A stretch of 64,000 bases of DNA from Bacteroidota bacterium (GCA_023409975.1 JAEYQO010000083.1:5154-69153), one strand, 5' to 3'. Positions 1 through 7,678 are shown, counted from the stretch's first letter. A program made the numbers and translations. The notes: a model not told the origin generated them from the letters alone.

Positions 1-532
1 CGCCTGGGTGCAGTGTCACTTTGTTATTTGGAGCAGACGGAGAGGTACCTTCAAACTTCATCATGATATAACCTGTATTCCAGTCCCAGAACATTCCATG
101 TGTTTGATCCAGGGCTCCGGTTTGTGCACCGCTGGTATTTCTTGCGGAATCGACCCCAATCATGAAGCTGACAGAGGTGTAGGTGCCAGCAGGCACATCT
201 TCCATGTCGAAATTGTAAGTAGAATCCACTCCATGCTTAATCAGATGGTAGCTTTCTTCCTCAGCATACCAGGCGCTATCCGGTCCCATCAACTTGAAAT
301 TGCTGAGATAGTAGTTGAATACACTCACCTGAAAAGAATCGTTATTCTCATTGAGGTACCATCCTGAATCAAGGAAAATTTGTTGATTTCCAACCTTGTT
401 GGTCATTTCGATTTTCACCTTACCCCCCTGTGGATTAGGTTGGGGTGGATCCTCGTCCTTTTTCCTGCAGGAATTCAAAATCAGACTGCCTGCAACGAGG
501 GCGAGAGCTAGAGGAATTAATCTGGTTTTCAT
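1..532 (-). CDS. MbnP-like lipoprotein (3' part cut off by window edge)
   Basis: Reading the minus strand from ATG at 532 gives about 177 residues with no stop before the window edge, so the C-terminus is missing. The start encodes a short basic and hydrophobic signal ending in the lipobox LNSC (residues 20-23), followed by a charged, proline-rich linker, so it is probably an outer-membrane or periplasmic lipoprotein. The body carries blocks I recognise from the MbnP family: NYYLSNFKL, a GVDSARNTSG stretch, and GMFWDWNTGYIMMKFEG. MbnP-like proteins are often paired with an MbnH di-haem peroxidase-like protein and linked to copper; that partner would lie beyond the left edge and cannot be seen. 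The gene follows an AraC-type regulator on the same strand, but a strong terminator lies between them. Family call fairly sure; copper role is inferred. Confidence 0.8.
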   Translation of the reverse strand, partial: MKTRLIPLALALVAGSLILNSCRKKDEDPPQPNPQGGKVKIEMTNKVGNQQIFLDSGWYLNENNDSFQVSVFNYYLSNFKLMGPDSAWYAEEESYHLIKHGVDSTYNFDMEDVPAGTYTSVSFMIGVDSARNTSGAQTGALDQTHGMFWDWNTGYIMMKFEGTSPSAPNNKVTLHPG

Positions 533-610
533 GTACTAAAGTTACGACTTTTCCGGTTGAGGCGCGTTTGTGAGTCGCACTCGATTGGGCAGCAGGAGCT
601 CGGGGGGGGT

Positions 611-650
611 AGAAAAAAAGCAGAAAAGGCGTAGTGCGTCTTTTCTGCTT
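611..650 (-). terminator. Rho-independent terminator of the HMA-AraC regulator
   Basis: Perfect 11-bp stem (618-628 with 640-650, AAGCAGAAAAG type) and an 11-nt loop. On the minus strand it is followed directly by a T-rich tract (617-611). It lies 120 nt past the stop of the upstream regulator and ahead of the MbnP-like gene. Confidence 0.85.
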
Positions 651-769
651 TTCTGGATTGGTCGTATTTGCCGGACAGTTTCTTCAATACCTTATATCAT
701 CTACCGTTCTTATCAACTGTGGCATGTACCATATCCGTACGCGATAACTGTAAAAAGGACCGTGCCAGC

Positions 770-1333
770 TCATACCTCATCAAGTGGCTTTCTGTTTTTA
801 TTATGAAGAGTATTAAAATAGGTTGGAGTCATGCCCGTGACTTTTTTAAACTGGGTCGAGAGATGTGCTACACTGGAGTAATTGAGTCGGTCGGCGATCT
901 GGCTGAGCGTAAGCTCATCGTACGTGAGCCATTCTTTCACTTTCTCGATCTTGTGCGTGATGATGAACTGTTCAATCGTTAGTCCTTCTGTTTCTGAAAA
1001 CAGCTTAGAAAGGTAAGCATAGTCATAATGGAGCCTGTTCGTGATATATTCACTGTGCTTCAGCCTTGTTTGATCTTCCTGGTAGTGTATGAGGTCCACA
1101 ATTGCTGTTTTTATTTGTTCGATGAGCTGGCTTCGGCGATCGTCCAACAGTTCAAATCCCTGTTCCTTTAATAACGCTTCGAACTGTTCCTTCTGGTCAG
1201 AATTCCAGCCGGCTTCCTTTACCTCTACCAGTCCTAAATCAATTTTCACTGGAGTGAGGCCGATCTTTTTTAAGGTTTGTTCTACTGCGGTGCGGCAGCG
1301 GTTGCAGACCATGTTGCGGATGTGGAAGATCAT
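770..1333 (-). CDS. AraC-family regulator with N-terminal HMA-like metal-binding domain
   Basis: A 187-residue protein with two parts. Residues 1-70 resemble a heavy-metal-associated (HMA) ferredoxin-like fold and carry a CxxC pair, Cys10 and Cys13 in MVCNRC. Residues about 90-180 are an AraC-type double helix-turn-helix, including the LSQIADRLNYSSVAHLSTQFK block and the closing KVTGMTPTYF. Short HMA-AraC fusions of this kind occur in Bacteroidota, often near metal-handling genes. The sequence suggests a DNA-binding regulator whose CxxC senses a soft metal such as copper; that ligand is inferred. The next gene on the strand is a copper-associated MbnP-like lipoprotein, which fits. The start ATG is preceded by a small heptanucleotide array at 1335-1353. 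It ends at a strong terminator. Confidence 0.85.
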   Translation of the reverse strand: MIFHIRNMVCNRCRTAVEQTLKKIGLTPVKIDLGLVEVKEAGWNSDQKEQFEALLKEQGFELLDDRRSQLIEQIKTAIVDLIHYQEDQTRLKHSEYITNRLHYDYAYLSKLFSETEGLTIEQFIITHKIEKVKEWLTYDELTLSQIADRLNYSSVAHLSTQFKKVTGMTPTYFNTLHNKNRKPLDEV

Positions 1334-1334
1334 T

Positions 1335-1353
1335 TAGTCGTTAGTCGTTAGTG
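1335..1353. repeat. Short heptanucleotide tandem array (TAGTCGT)
   Basis: Two full copies of TAGTCGT (1335-1341, 1342-1348) and a partial third, directly outside the regulator's start codon. The same heptamer is repeated at 24697-24724. Because 7 is not a multiple of 3, the array gives stop codons in successive frames: TAG on the plus strand and TAA on the minus strand. Confidence 0.7.
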
Positions 1354-1389
1354 AGAAATTATTAAGGGGGTACGGCAGGTTCCAGGTCT

Positions 1390-3177
1390 TTAGATATTGG
1401 ACATGGGATCGGTGTACATATCGTTGATCTGGTCGGCGTGTTTTTCTTCGATAACCTTTCTTTTCATTTTAAGAGAGGGTGTGAGTTCGCCACTGTCAAT
1501 GGTCCATTCCCTCGGAAGCAATACAAACTTCTTCACCTGTTCCACATGACTGAACAACGGGTTGTACTTATCCAGTTGTTTCCGGATCAGGTCCCTCACT
1601 TCGGGGAGGGCAATAATCTGCTCGTTTTGCTCAGGGACATCTTTGCCTTGCTCTTCGAGCCAGTTGCGTATAACCGCAAAGGCAGGAACGACTAGAGCGC
1701 CAACGAATTTCTTTCCGGAGCCTGTGACCAGAATCTGCTCAATAAACGGGCTCTCCTTGACCTTATTCTCTATGGGCTGAGGGGCTACATATTTACCACC
1801 TGAGGTCTTAAACATCTCCTTTTTCCGGTCTGTTATCTTTAAAAATCGACCTTCTACCCACTGGCCGATGTCACCGGTATGAAACCAGCCATCTTTCAGC
1901 GCTTCTGCAGTTTGTTCGGGGCGCTTATAATATCCCATCATGATATTCTTACCCCGGGCCAGTATCTCCCCGTCCGGGCCCAGCTTCACTTCTACATTTT
2001 TGATCAGGGGGCCTATGGTCCCTACCCTTCTGTCTTCCGACTCAAAGCGATTGACGGAGATGACAGGAGATGTTTCTGTAAGACCGTAACCCTCCATGAT
2101 GACGATTCCGGCGGCAGTAAAAATGCGTATTAAACGTTCCTGACAGGCGGCAGAACCTGTAACGATAGCCTTCACCTCTCCGCCGAGTGCCTCGCGCCAT
2201 TTTGAAAAGATCAGCTTATTCGCCAGCTTCAACTGCATTTGGTACCAGCCGGAACCTTTATTGACATTGTCATATTTCTTGCCCAGTTCCAGTGCCCAGA
2301 AAAACAGAGCACGCTTTAAACCCCTGAGTGCCAGGCCTTTTGTCAGGATCTTTTCATACACCTTTTCCAGGAGCCTGGGGACCGTTGTGAAAACCAAAGG
2401 CTTTACTTCCCTGAGATTATCACCTATAGACTCCATACTCTCGGCGTACCAGACCGACAGCCCAGCCTGCAGGTATACATAGGTTACCATCCGCTCGAAA
2501 ATATGGTTCAGGGGCAGGAAACTCAGGGTGCGGGCCCCTTTTTCGGCGAAAGAGAATGCGGGCATAGAATCCTGTACGTTATTCACAATATTGCTATGCG
2601 AAAGCATGACTCCTTTAGGGGCTCCTGTGGTACCGGAAGTATAGATAATCGTTGCAAGGGTTTCAGCGGTGATCTGTTCCATCAGCGATTCATCAGGTTG
2701 GAGGTTCAGGTCCAAAAGCTCCGACCAGTGTCGGACGCCTTCAATCCTATCGAAGCTGAACACATGCTTTACGGAGGGGGTGTTCCCTATAGCCTCTTTA
2801 AACCTTTTGTATAACTCGCGACTTGCAACAAAAACAATGTGTACTTCGGCTTCATTGAAGATAAACTCCAATTCTCCTGGTGCGATGGTTGGATATACAG
2901 GTGTCAGTACTGCGCCTGTCATTTGCACTCCGAAATCCGTGATCATCCATTCTGGCCGGTTGGGGGAGATGATCGCAATCTTTTCCTGTTTCTCCGGGTT
3001 ATTCAATTCGCCGGAAATACCCAATGACTGTATTCCGCCGGCAAGTTTTCTGGCCAGATTCCAGGTATGAGCGGCGGTATAGGTGGTCCATTGACCGTTT
3101 TCTTTGGCCGCCAGCATCGGAGCATCCGGCTCTTCGTTTGCACGTTGGGCGGGTATATCAAAGAGGCGTTGGATCAT
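1390..3177 (-). CDS. Long-chain acyl-CoA synthetase (AMP-forming)
   Basis: 595 residues, the usual length of FadD-type acyl-CoA synthetases, which activate fatty acids with ATP to acyl-AMP and then acyl-CoA at the inner membrane. Clear ANL-superfamily motifs appear in order: the phosphate-binding IIYTSGTTGAPKGVMLSH near residue 180, GYGLTETSPV in the middle, the hinge-region GWFHTGDIGQW, and KITDRKKEMFKTSGGKYVAP, which is typical of the long-chain branch. The start is an ATG 55 nt from the divergent UbiA-like gene. It stands alone in its transcription unit, although the HMA-AraC regulator follows 56 nt downstream on the same strand. It could feed beta-oxidation together with the thiolase at 9.2 kb. 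Confidence 0.93.
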   Translation of the reverse strand: MIQRLFDIPAQRANEEPDAPMLAAKENGQWTTYTAAHTWNLARKLAGGIQSLGISGELNNPEKQEKIAIISPNRPEWMITDFGVQMTGAVLTPVYPTIAPGELEFIFNEAEVHIVFVASRELYKRFKEAIGNTPSVKHVFSFDRIEGVRHWSELLDLNLQPDESLMEQITAETLATIIYTSGTTGAPKGVMLSHSNIVNNVQDSMPAFSFAEKGARTLSFLPLNHIFERMVTYVYLQAGLSVWYAESMESIGDNLREVKPLVFTTVPRLLEKVYEKILTKGLALRGLKRALFFWALELGKKYDNVNKGSGWYQMQLKLANKLIFSKWREALGGEVKAIVTGSAACQERLIRIFTAAGIVIMEGYGLTETSPVISVNRFESEDRRVGTIGPLIKNVEVKLGPDGEILARGKNIMMGYYKRPEQTAEALKDGWFHTGDIGQWVEGRFLKITDRKKEMFKTSGGKYVAPQPIENKVKESPFIEQILVTGSGKKFVGALVVPAFAVIRNWLEEQGKDVPEQNEQIIALPEVRDLIRKQLDKYNPLFSHVEQVKKFVLLPREWTIDSGELTPSLKMKRKVIEEKHADQINDMYTDPMSNI

Positions 3178-3220
3178 ACTCCGAATATAATGAAAAAAAT
3201 GCCAAGCCGCCGAGGCGACT

Positions 3221-3228
3221 TACATTTG
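3221..3228 (+). promoter_or_regulatory. Putative -7 box TACATTTG of the UbiA-like gene
   Basis: It matches the Bacteroidota -7 consensus TAnnTTTG and ends only 5 nt before the apparent GTG start, which would make the mRNA leaderless. No clear TTG -33 element is seen. Confidence 0.4.
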
Positions 3229-3232
3229 CGAG

Positions 3233-4081
3233 GTGCTACTGAAACTAAGAGACTGGGTATTGTTCACAAGTGTCTTTGCTGCTATCTGTGCAGTAGCACT
3301 TTGCCTTGCAACGGAGCGGCTTCTTTTGGGCAATTTACCTTCTCCGAATTCACTGCATTTTTTTATTGCCGGCTGCACACTTGTGGTGTACAATGCCCAT
3401 TTTCTGCTTCGGAAGCCGGAACCACGGGAGTCGGACCGTTATCGCTGGACCTTGAAGAACCGGTGGTTACACTGGGTAAGTTTCGTAGCCGGAGTCGTTA
3501 TGACTGCATTAAGTCTGCCGGGATTGAGCAAAGAGCTGCTGATCTGGAGCATTTTTCTGGGAATCTTATCCTTTGGCTATACCTTTCCAGTACTCCCATT
3601 ACCGCAGGCTCAAAGACTGCGTGAGTTTGGATGGGTGAAGATACTCACGCTGACGAGCGTCTGGACCATTACAACTTCAGTCCTGCCGATGATCTATCAT
3701 CATCACTCTATAGCAGCATATCCGGTCGAACTCAGCATCCGGTTTATTTTCCTGTTTGTTCTTTGTGTCGCGTTTGATATCCGGGATATGCAAACTGATC
3801 TTTACAGGAACATCCGCACCATTCCGAACCGGATAGGGACGGAGCGGAGCTACAGGTTGATTTATACCGGAATGGTGGTATTTCTTGGATTATCGGTTTG
3901 GCAGTACTACCGGGTTGAAAACCTACACCATCTTTTGATTGCCTGTTTCGTTTTCCTGGTCTCTGCAGGTGCTATGCACCTCACCAGAAGACATTCCAGC
4001 GACCGCTATTTTCTTGGAGTGATTGATGGGCTGATGCTGTTATACGGCGGGCTGGTAGCTCTGTTCGGTCACTACGTATGA
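3233..4081 (+). CDS. UbiA-like prenyltransferase-family membrane protein
   Basis: About 282 residues with seven to nine hydrophobic segments. The second aspartate-rich motif of UbiA enzymes is present as FDIRDMQTD (Asp182, Asp185, Asp189), followed by the RTIPNRIGTERS loop typical of the family. The first canonical motif (NDxxDxxxD) is not evident: the matching place reads YNAHFLLRKPEPRESD. It could transfer a prenyl group or may have drifted to another role; substrate unknown. The start is GTG, since no ATG lies near the N-terminus. The 3' end overlaps the convergent RDD gene by 42 nt. Confidence 0.75.
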   Translation: MLLKLRDWVLFTSVFAAICAVALCLATERLLLGNLPSPNSLHFFIAGCTLVVYNAHFLLRKPEPRESDRYRWTLKNRWLHWVSFVAGVVMTALSLPGLSKELLIWSIFLGILSFGYTFPVLPLPQAQRLREFGWVKILTLTSVWTITTSVLPMIYHHHSIAAYPVELSIRFIFLFVLCVAFDIRDMQTDLYRNIRTIPNRIGTERSYRLIYTGMVVFLGLSVWQYYRVENLHHLLIACFVFLVSAGAMHLTRRHSSDRYFLGVIDGLMLLYGGLVALFGHYV

Positions 4082-4471
4082 TTCCGCAATCTTATCGTGA
4101 AGTGTCTGCTTTCGTTTGTCCAGTATGATGATCAGGTATCCGGAAAGCGCGGTAACCAGGGAAATATACTTTGAAAAATGACGTAGTGAGGCTTCGACAA
4201 AGTCAAGACTACCACCCTGGACATTACTAACCTTGATGCCCATGGTCCGTTGTCCGAGTGTTGCCTGACGCGTTCCCGAAACCTGGAAGGCTTCGTATAG
4301 CCAGGCGGTTATTATCAATGTGAAAGGCACCGGGATTTTGCTGCCAATCAGGAAGGCTGTGAGCATAACAATCAGCAAGTCGATTACAAATGCTCCAAAC
4401 CGTTCCCATACACTTGCATAGTTTAGAATTCTCCTGGGGAATATCGCGCTGGTCAACCTGTTCCTTCTCAT
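4040..4471 (-). CDS. RDD-family membrane protein
   Basis: Small membrane protein of about 143 residues. The RDD signature is present: an arginine in the first helix (ERFGAFVIDLLIV), the loop motif QATLGQRTMGIKV, and the closing block KRKQTLHDKIA. Two or three hydrophobic segments lie between. RDD proteins are small integral membrane proteins of mostly unknown or transport-like role. The frame stays open upstream to a GTG at 4525, but I prefer the ATG at 4471, closer to the first conserved residues. It overlaps the end of the convergent UbiA-like gene. Confidence 0.82.
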   Translation of the reverse strand: MRRNRLTSAIFPRRILNYASVWERFGAFVIDLLIVMLTAFLIGSKIPVPFTLIITAWLYEAFQVSGTRQATLGQRTMGIKVSNVQGGSLDFVEASLRHFSKYISLVTALSGYLIIILDKRKQTLHDKIAESYVVTEQSYQPAV

Positions 4472-4815
4472 CTTCAACACCGTTTTACGAGCTAACAATC
4501 CGTTCGGAAAGAGAAAGGAAAACACATGCCAGCAGCATGAACATCGCGTTAAAAAAATGTATTTCTTAAGGTGTGGGCATGAAAAACCCTTGCGGAATGC
4601 CGAAAGCAGACTGCAATGGTCTAATAAGCCGTTGGCCGTTAGCCTTTAGCCATTGGCTGGTTTAGCGAAGGAGAAGGCCAAAGCCAAGGCCGCCCACACG
4701 ACCAACAACCAACAACATCAACCAAACGTGTTAAGTCAGATTTGGAGATTAATCTGGCCGACCCTCGTACATCGTATATCAACCCAATTCAAAAAGCAAG
4801 ACTAGTTTTGAAACT
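4472..4815. other. Intergenic stretch with a degenerate heptamer array
   Basis: No gene is supported here. It contains the period-7 array at 4628-4662, then A/C-rich simple sequence. The 71-codon plus-strand frame at its right end runs into the neighbouring gene on the other strand and is not credible. Confidence 0.5.
4628..4662. repeat. Degenerate heptanucleotide array (GCCGTTR type)
   Basis: Five consecutive 7-mers, GCCGTTG, GCCGTTA, GCCTTTA, GCCATTG and GCTGGTT, show clear period-7 structure. They resemble the purer (TAGTCGT)n arrays elsewhere in the window in period and in the recurring GTTAG core. Confidence 0.55.
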
Positions 4816-5649
4816 CTACAGTTTTTTCACAGGTATCGTTTGCGTGATGTTATCAGCGACCAGCCTTACCAGATACATTCCCGGCGCCCAGGAGGCTGCG
4901 TCAATGATCAACTTGTCGCTGGAAGGTGCAACTGCTGAGGTATGGAATACTTGCTGACCCTGCAGGTTCAGGACCTGAATATTGAGACTTGAATTGGGTA
5001 GCTTCTCGAGGTTGAGACTGAATTGGTTTGTGAAAGGGTTCGGGAATGCTGAAACATCCAACCTCTGATCTACGTCATTGACATTGAGAGTGCCCTCAGT
5101 CAATATGATCATCCGGTTTTCGCTGCGGTCGCCTGTAGCGAAATTATCGCCATTCGCGCCGAGTACCGTCACATAAAGATTCAGGGGGCCATAGCCACCT
5201 TGAGGAGCCTTCCAGAGAAACTGTTTTTCCAGATCATTATTGATGGCGGGAATGGGATCTGTGTGTTCGATCAGTTCCAGACCTGAGAGCGGATTTGATT
5301 GTAGCCCTGATGTCGGAACGAAATTGCCTACTCCAGCTCCGTTGCTGTCTGTAGCTGCAAACTGGAAGCCATATTCCTGAAAGTAGGTTGAGCTTGCGCT
5401 GATATCTATCAGATAGACCTGGCCAGGGATATATTCTGTTGTGGTTGCCTGAGTCTGCAGATCGAATACGGACATCGTGAGAGTGAAACTGGTGTTTGCA
5501 TTGGCGTGGCAACCGGCACCTGAGCAGTTGGCCAGAGAATTCTGAGCACCAGTTCGGTTATGGCCATGCTGAGCAATTCCGTTGCTGAAGCTGGTGACAC
5601 TCAGATAGAGAAATCCGCTTGAGAGGCTAAGTAGTAGCGCTTTTTTCAT
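4816..5649 (-). CDS. Choice-of-anchor V domain protein with T9SS sorting tail
   Basis: About 277 residues from the preferred ATG (MKK...); a start 30 nt upstream is possible but adds a charged leader before the signal peptide. The N-terminal signal is followed by a GHNRTGAQNS motif and a Cys-x4-Cys-His site (Cys42, Cys47, His48) typical in position of the haem-like motif in the choice-of-anchor V (reelin-like) domain. The last 75 residues form a T9SS type A sorting domain (FPNPFTNQF, LNLQGQQV, APGMYLVRL, ending in KKL), so it should be exported across the outer membrane. The neighbour at 5809 is a clear paralogue, so this is a tandem duplication. Function unknown. Confidence 0.85.
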   Translation of the reverse strand: MKKALLLSLSSGFLYLSVTSFSNGIAQHGHNRTGAQNSLANCSGAGCHANANTSFTLTMSVFDLQTQATTTEYIPGQVYLIDISASSTYFQEYGFQFAATDSNGAGVGNFVPTSGLQSNPLSGLELIEHTDPIPAINNDLEKQFLWKAPQGGYGPLNLYVTVLGANGDNFATGDRSENRMIILTEGTLNVNDVDQRLDVSAFPNPFTNQFSLNLEKLPNSSLNIQVLNLQGQQVFHTSAVAPSSDKLIIDAASWAPGMYLVRLVADNITQTIPVKKL

Positions 5650-5701
5650 AAATACAGGTTTGGGCCTCCTATCGGGCATTAATTCCGTACCAGAGGCAGA
5701 T

Positions 5702-5709
5702 CAAATATA
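5702..5709 (-). promoter_or_regulatory. Putative -7 box TATATTTG
   Basis: Match to TAnnTTTG on the minus strand, 53 nt before the MKK start of the T9SS protein at 4816-5649. No good -33 TTG is seen. Confidence 0.4.
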
Positions 5710-5756
5710 TAGATTCTGAAATCGTTTTTTGAGCGGCCTTGTCAAAATGTTGTCAT

Positions 5757-5782
5757 GAAAAAAGCCGGCTTGACAGCCGGCT
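5757..5782 (-). terminator. Rho-independent terminator after the second choice-of-anchor V gene
   Basis: Perfect 8-bp stem (AGCCGGCT on both sides, 5763-5770 and 5775-5782), 4-nt loop, then T6 on the minus strand. It lies 27 nt past the stop of the gene at 5809-6699 and so separates the two paralogues into single transcripts. Confidence 0.85.
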
Positions 5783-5808
5783 ATAACTAAACATTGGATT
5801 ATCTGCAA

Positions 5809-6699
5809 TTATTGTTTGCTCACCGGGATTATGCGTTGAGCGCCGTCTTTCATAATACGGACCATGTAGAGACCTGAAGCCCAGTTGTCGGCTTGGATAG
5901 CAGTAGAAGCGGCAGCATTGGTTACCTGAACCTGCTCGTTATGCAACAGACGACCGTTCAGATCAAGTACAGCGATATCATAGTTTCCTGCATCAGCGCC
6001 TTCGAAGCGGAGGTTTACCTGGGCCGAGGCGGGATTGGGGTAAGCTGTGATCCGGATGTGCTCAGCCAGCTCTGCTACAGAGTTGGGATCTGCGAAGGTG
6101 AAGCTGGCCAAAGTTGCATGATCACCGGCATCTGCGCTACCGTTACCATTGGTGGCGTTCACAATCACGTGGAACGTGACGGCACCTGAGTTGGGTGCTC
6201 CCCAGTTGAAGGAAGCGTTTGCCGTATTCGTATTAAAGTTGTTACCTGTACCAAGAGGCGCGGTATGTTCAATGACCTTTTTCCCCATCGTACTGCTGTT
6301 GTCTACGAGATGAACGTCAATTCCGGAACTAACCTGAAATGTTCCTGCGTTATTACCATTGATATCCGTTGCTGTCATCTGGAAGCCAAATTTCCCGGTT
6401 GAAGGGAGGGCAACATTGCTGCCCAAAAGCACCACCTTATAAACAGTTCCTGGAGTGTAAGCCTGCCCGGGCGTTATTGGAGCGCCAGGACCCGTGATAG
6501 GCTGCAACGTTAATGTGAGCTGTGTCGTATTATCGTTAGAACCGTGACAAGTTGAGCCAGCACAGGTCTGCATCGCCGAGTTAGGATTACTTCCTGTCCG
6601 GTTGCCTTCACCGTTGTGTGCAGGTCCGGTCATGTAACTGGTCAGTGTTAGATAAGCAAAGCCACTTAAGGCAGTGAAAAGTAGAATTGGTTTCTTCAT
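5809..6699 (-). CDS. Choice-of-anchor V domain protein with T9SS sorting tail (paralogue)
   Basis: 296 residues, with a hydrophobic signal peptide at the N-terminus. It then has GNRTGSNPNS and Cys46-x4-Cys51-His52 in the same place as its neighbour at 4816, and the shared GFQMTATDINGN and KKVIEHTAP blocks. The C-terminal 80 residues are a T9SS type A sorting domain (AYPNPASAQVNLRFEG, LDLNGRLLH, ASGLYMVRI). It is predicted to be secreted and cell-surface attached; role unknown. It is transcribed divergently from trmB across only 50 bp and ends at its own terminator. Confidence 0.87.
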   Translation of the reverse strand: MKKPILLFTALSGFAYLTLTSYMTGPAHNGEGNRTGSNPNSAMQTCAGSTCHGSNDNTTQLTLTLQPITGPGAPITPGQAYTPGTVYKVVLLGSNVALPSTGKFGFQMTATDINGNNAGTFQVSSGIDVHLVDNSSTMGKKVIEHTAPLGTGNNFNTNTANASFNWGAPNSGAVTFHVIVNATNGNGSADAGDHATLASFTFADPNSVAELAEHIRITAYPNPASAQVNLRFEGADAGNYDIAVLDLNGRLLHNEQVQVTNAAASTAIQADNWASGLYMVRIMKDGAQRIIPVSKQ

Positions 6700-6735
6700 A
6701 CAGTTAGATTTTTATGGGTTAACTACTTTATCAGA

Positions 6736-6743
6736 TAACTTTG
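6736..6743 (+). promoter_or_regulatory. Putative trmB -7 box TAACTTTG
   Basis: Exact TAnnTTTG match ending 7 nt before the trmB ATG at 6750, so the transcript would start at or next to the start codon. Confidence 0.5.
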
Positions 6744-6749
6744 TGGCCC

Positions 6750-7460
6750 ATGGGTCACAAAAAGTTAATCCGTTTTGAAGCTATAAAAACTTTCCCTAAT
6801 GTACTTCAAAATCCGGAAAATGCAAGGGGTCGCTGGGATAAATATTTTAAAAACAATCACCCGATCACCCTGGAACTTGCGTGTGGCAAGGGCGAGTATA
6901 GTGTCAACCTGGGCAGGGAACATCGCAACCGTAATTTTATTGGAGTAGACATCAAGGGTAACCGGATATATGTTGGTGCGAAGACGGCACTTGATGAAGG
7001 CCTGGACAATGTTGCATTTCTAAGGATTCAGATCGGTCAGATCACACAATATTTTGCACCGGATGAAGTGGAGCAGATATGGATCATTTTCCCCGATCCT
7101 TTTCTTCGGGATTCCAAGGCAAAGAACAGGCTGACCCATCCAAGGTTTCTTGCACAATATCAACAGATCCTGAAAGAGGGTGCTACCATCAACCTTAAGA
7201 CAGATTCCCGGGAACTCTATGATTTTACTATGGAGACGATTTCGGAGCAGGGCTGTATTATTCATGAGCAGATCGAAGATGTTTACGGTAAAGGGAAAGC
7301 AACCGGCGCGCTGGCTATTCAGACATTCTATGAAAAGATGCATCTTGCGGAGGGTAGAACTATTTATTTCGTGAGCTTTTCCCTTCCGAAACACCCTATC
7401 AGGGTGCCGGAGAAAAAGAAAAAAATTCAGGATGAGGGGCCGGACAATGCAGAGGCATGA
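6750..7460 (+). CDS. trmB: tRNA (guanine-N7-)-methyltransferase TrmB
   Basis: Methylates G46 to m7G in the variable loop of tRNAs with S-adenosylmethionine. The family's SAM-binding glycine motif appears as LELACGKGEYS (residues 41-51), followed by FIGVDIKGNR and the diagnostic IIFPDPFLRDSKAKNRL (about 112-128). Near the end comes TFYEKMHLAEGRTIYFVSF. About 236 residues, a normal length. I place the start at the ATG at 6750 rather than an upstream TTG because a -7 promoter box overlaps the latter. The stop overlaps the next gene's ATG by 4 nt, so the two are probably translationally coupled. Confidence 0.95.
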   Translation: MGHKKLIRFEAIKTFPNVLQNPENARGRWDKYFKNNHPITLELACGKGEYSVNLGREHRNRNFIGVDIKGNRIYVGAKTALDEGLDNVAFLRIQIGQITQYFAPDEVEQIWIIFPDPFLRDSKAKNRLTHPRFLAQYQQILKEGATINLKTDSRELYDFTMETISEQGCIIHEQIEDVYGKGKATGALAIQTFYEKMHLAEGRTIYFVSFSLPKHPIRVPEKKKKIQDEGPDNAEA

Positions 7461-7675
7461 GTCGGCTGAAGGAAGGTGAAGACTACTACATACTCGCAGA
7501 TGGACGGTTGGTGTTCACGGCCACTTACCTGTTAAAGCGGGGCTATTGTTGTGGTAATGGTTGTTTGAACTGCCCTTATAATTACCAGAATGTTCCTGAA
7601 GAGCGCCGGAAAGAACTACAGCGTAAAAGAGAGGAACGGGGCGGCTCTGACACTTCAGAAAATTCAAAGCGTTAG
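7457..7675 (+). CDS. DUF5522 family small cysteine-rich protein
   Basis: A 72-residue cytoplasmic protein with the cysteine cluster YCCGNGCLNCPY at about 29-40 that marks DUF5522. The four cysteines suggest a metal or Fe-S site, but no function is established. The C-terminal third is strongly charged (EERRKELQRKREER). The ATG overlaps the stop of trmB (ATGA), and the alkyltransferase-like gene starts 3 nt after its stop, so all three are likely one operon. Confidence 0.8.
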   Translation: MSRLKEGEDYYILADGRLVFTATYLLKRGYCCGNGCLNCPYNYQNVPEERRKELQRKREERGGSDTSENSKR

Positions 7676-7678
7676 AAC

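Noticed and set aside
8..367. 119-codon plus-strand frame at the left edge
   Set aside because: It is antisense to the MbnP-like lipoprotein, which has a signal peptide, lipobox and family motifs.
3067..3624. 185-codon plus-strand frame across the start of the acyl-CoA synthetase and the UbiA-like gene
   Set aside because: It overlaps two better-supported genes, including the divergent promoter, and shows no domain.
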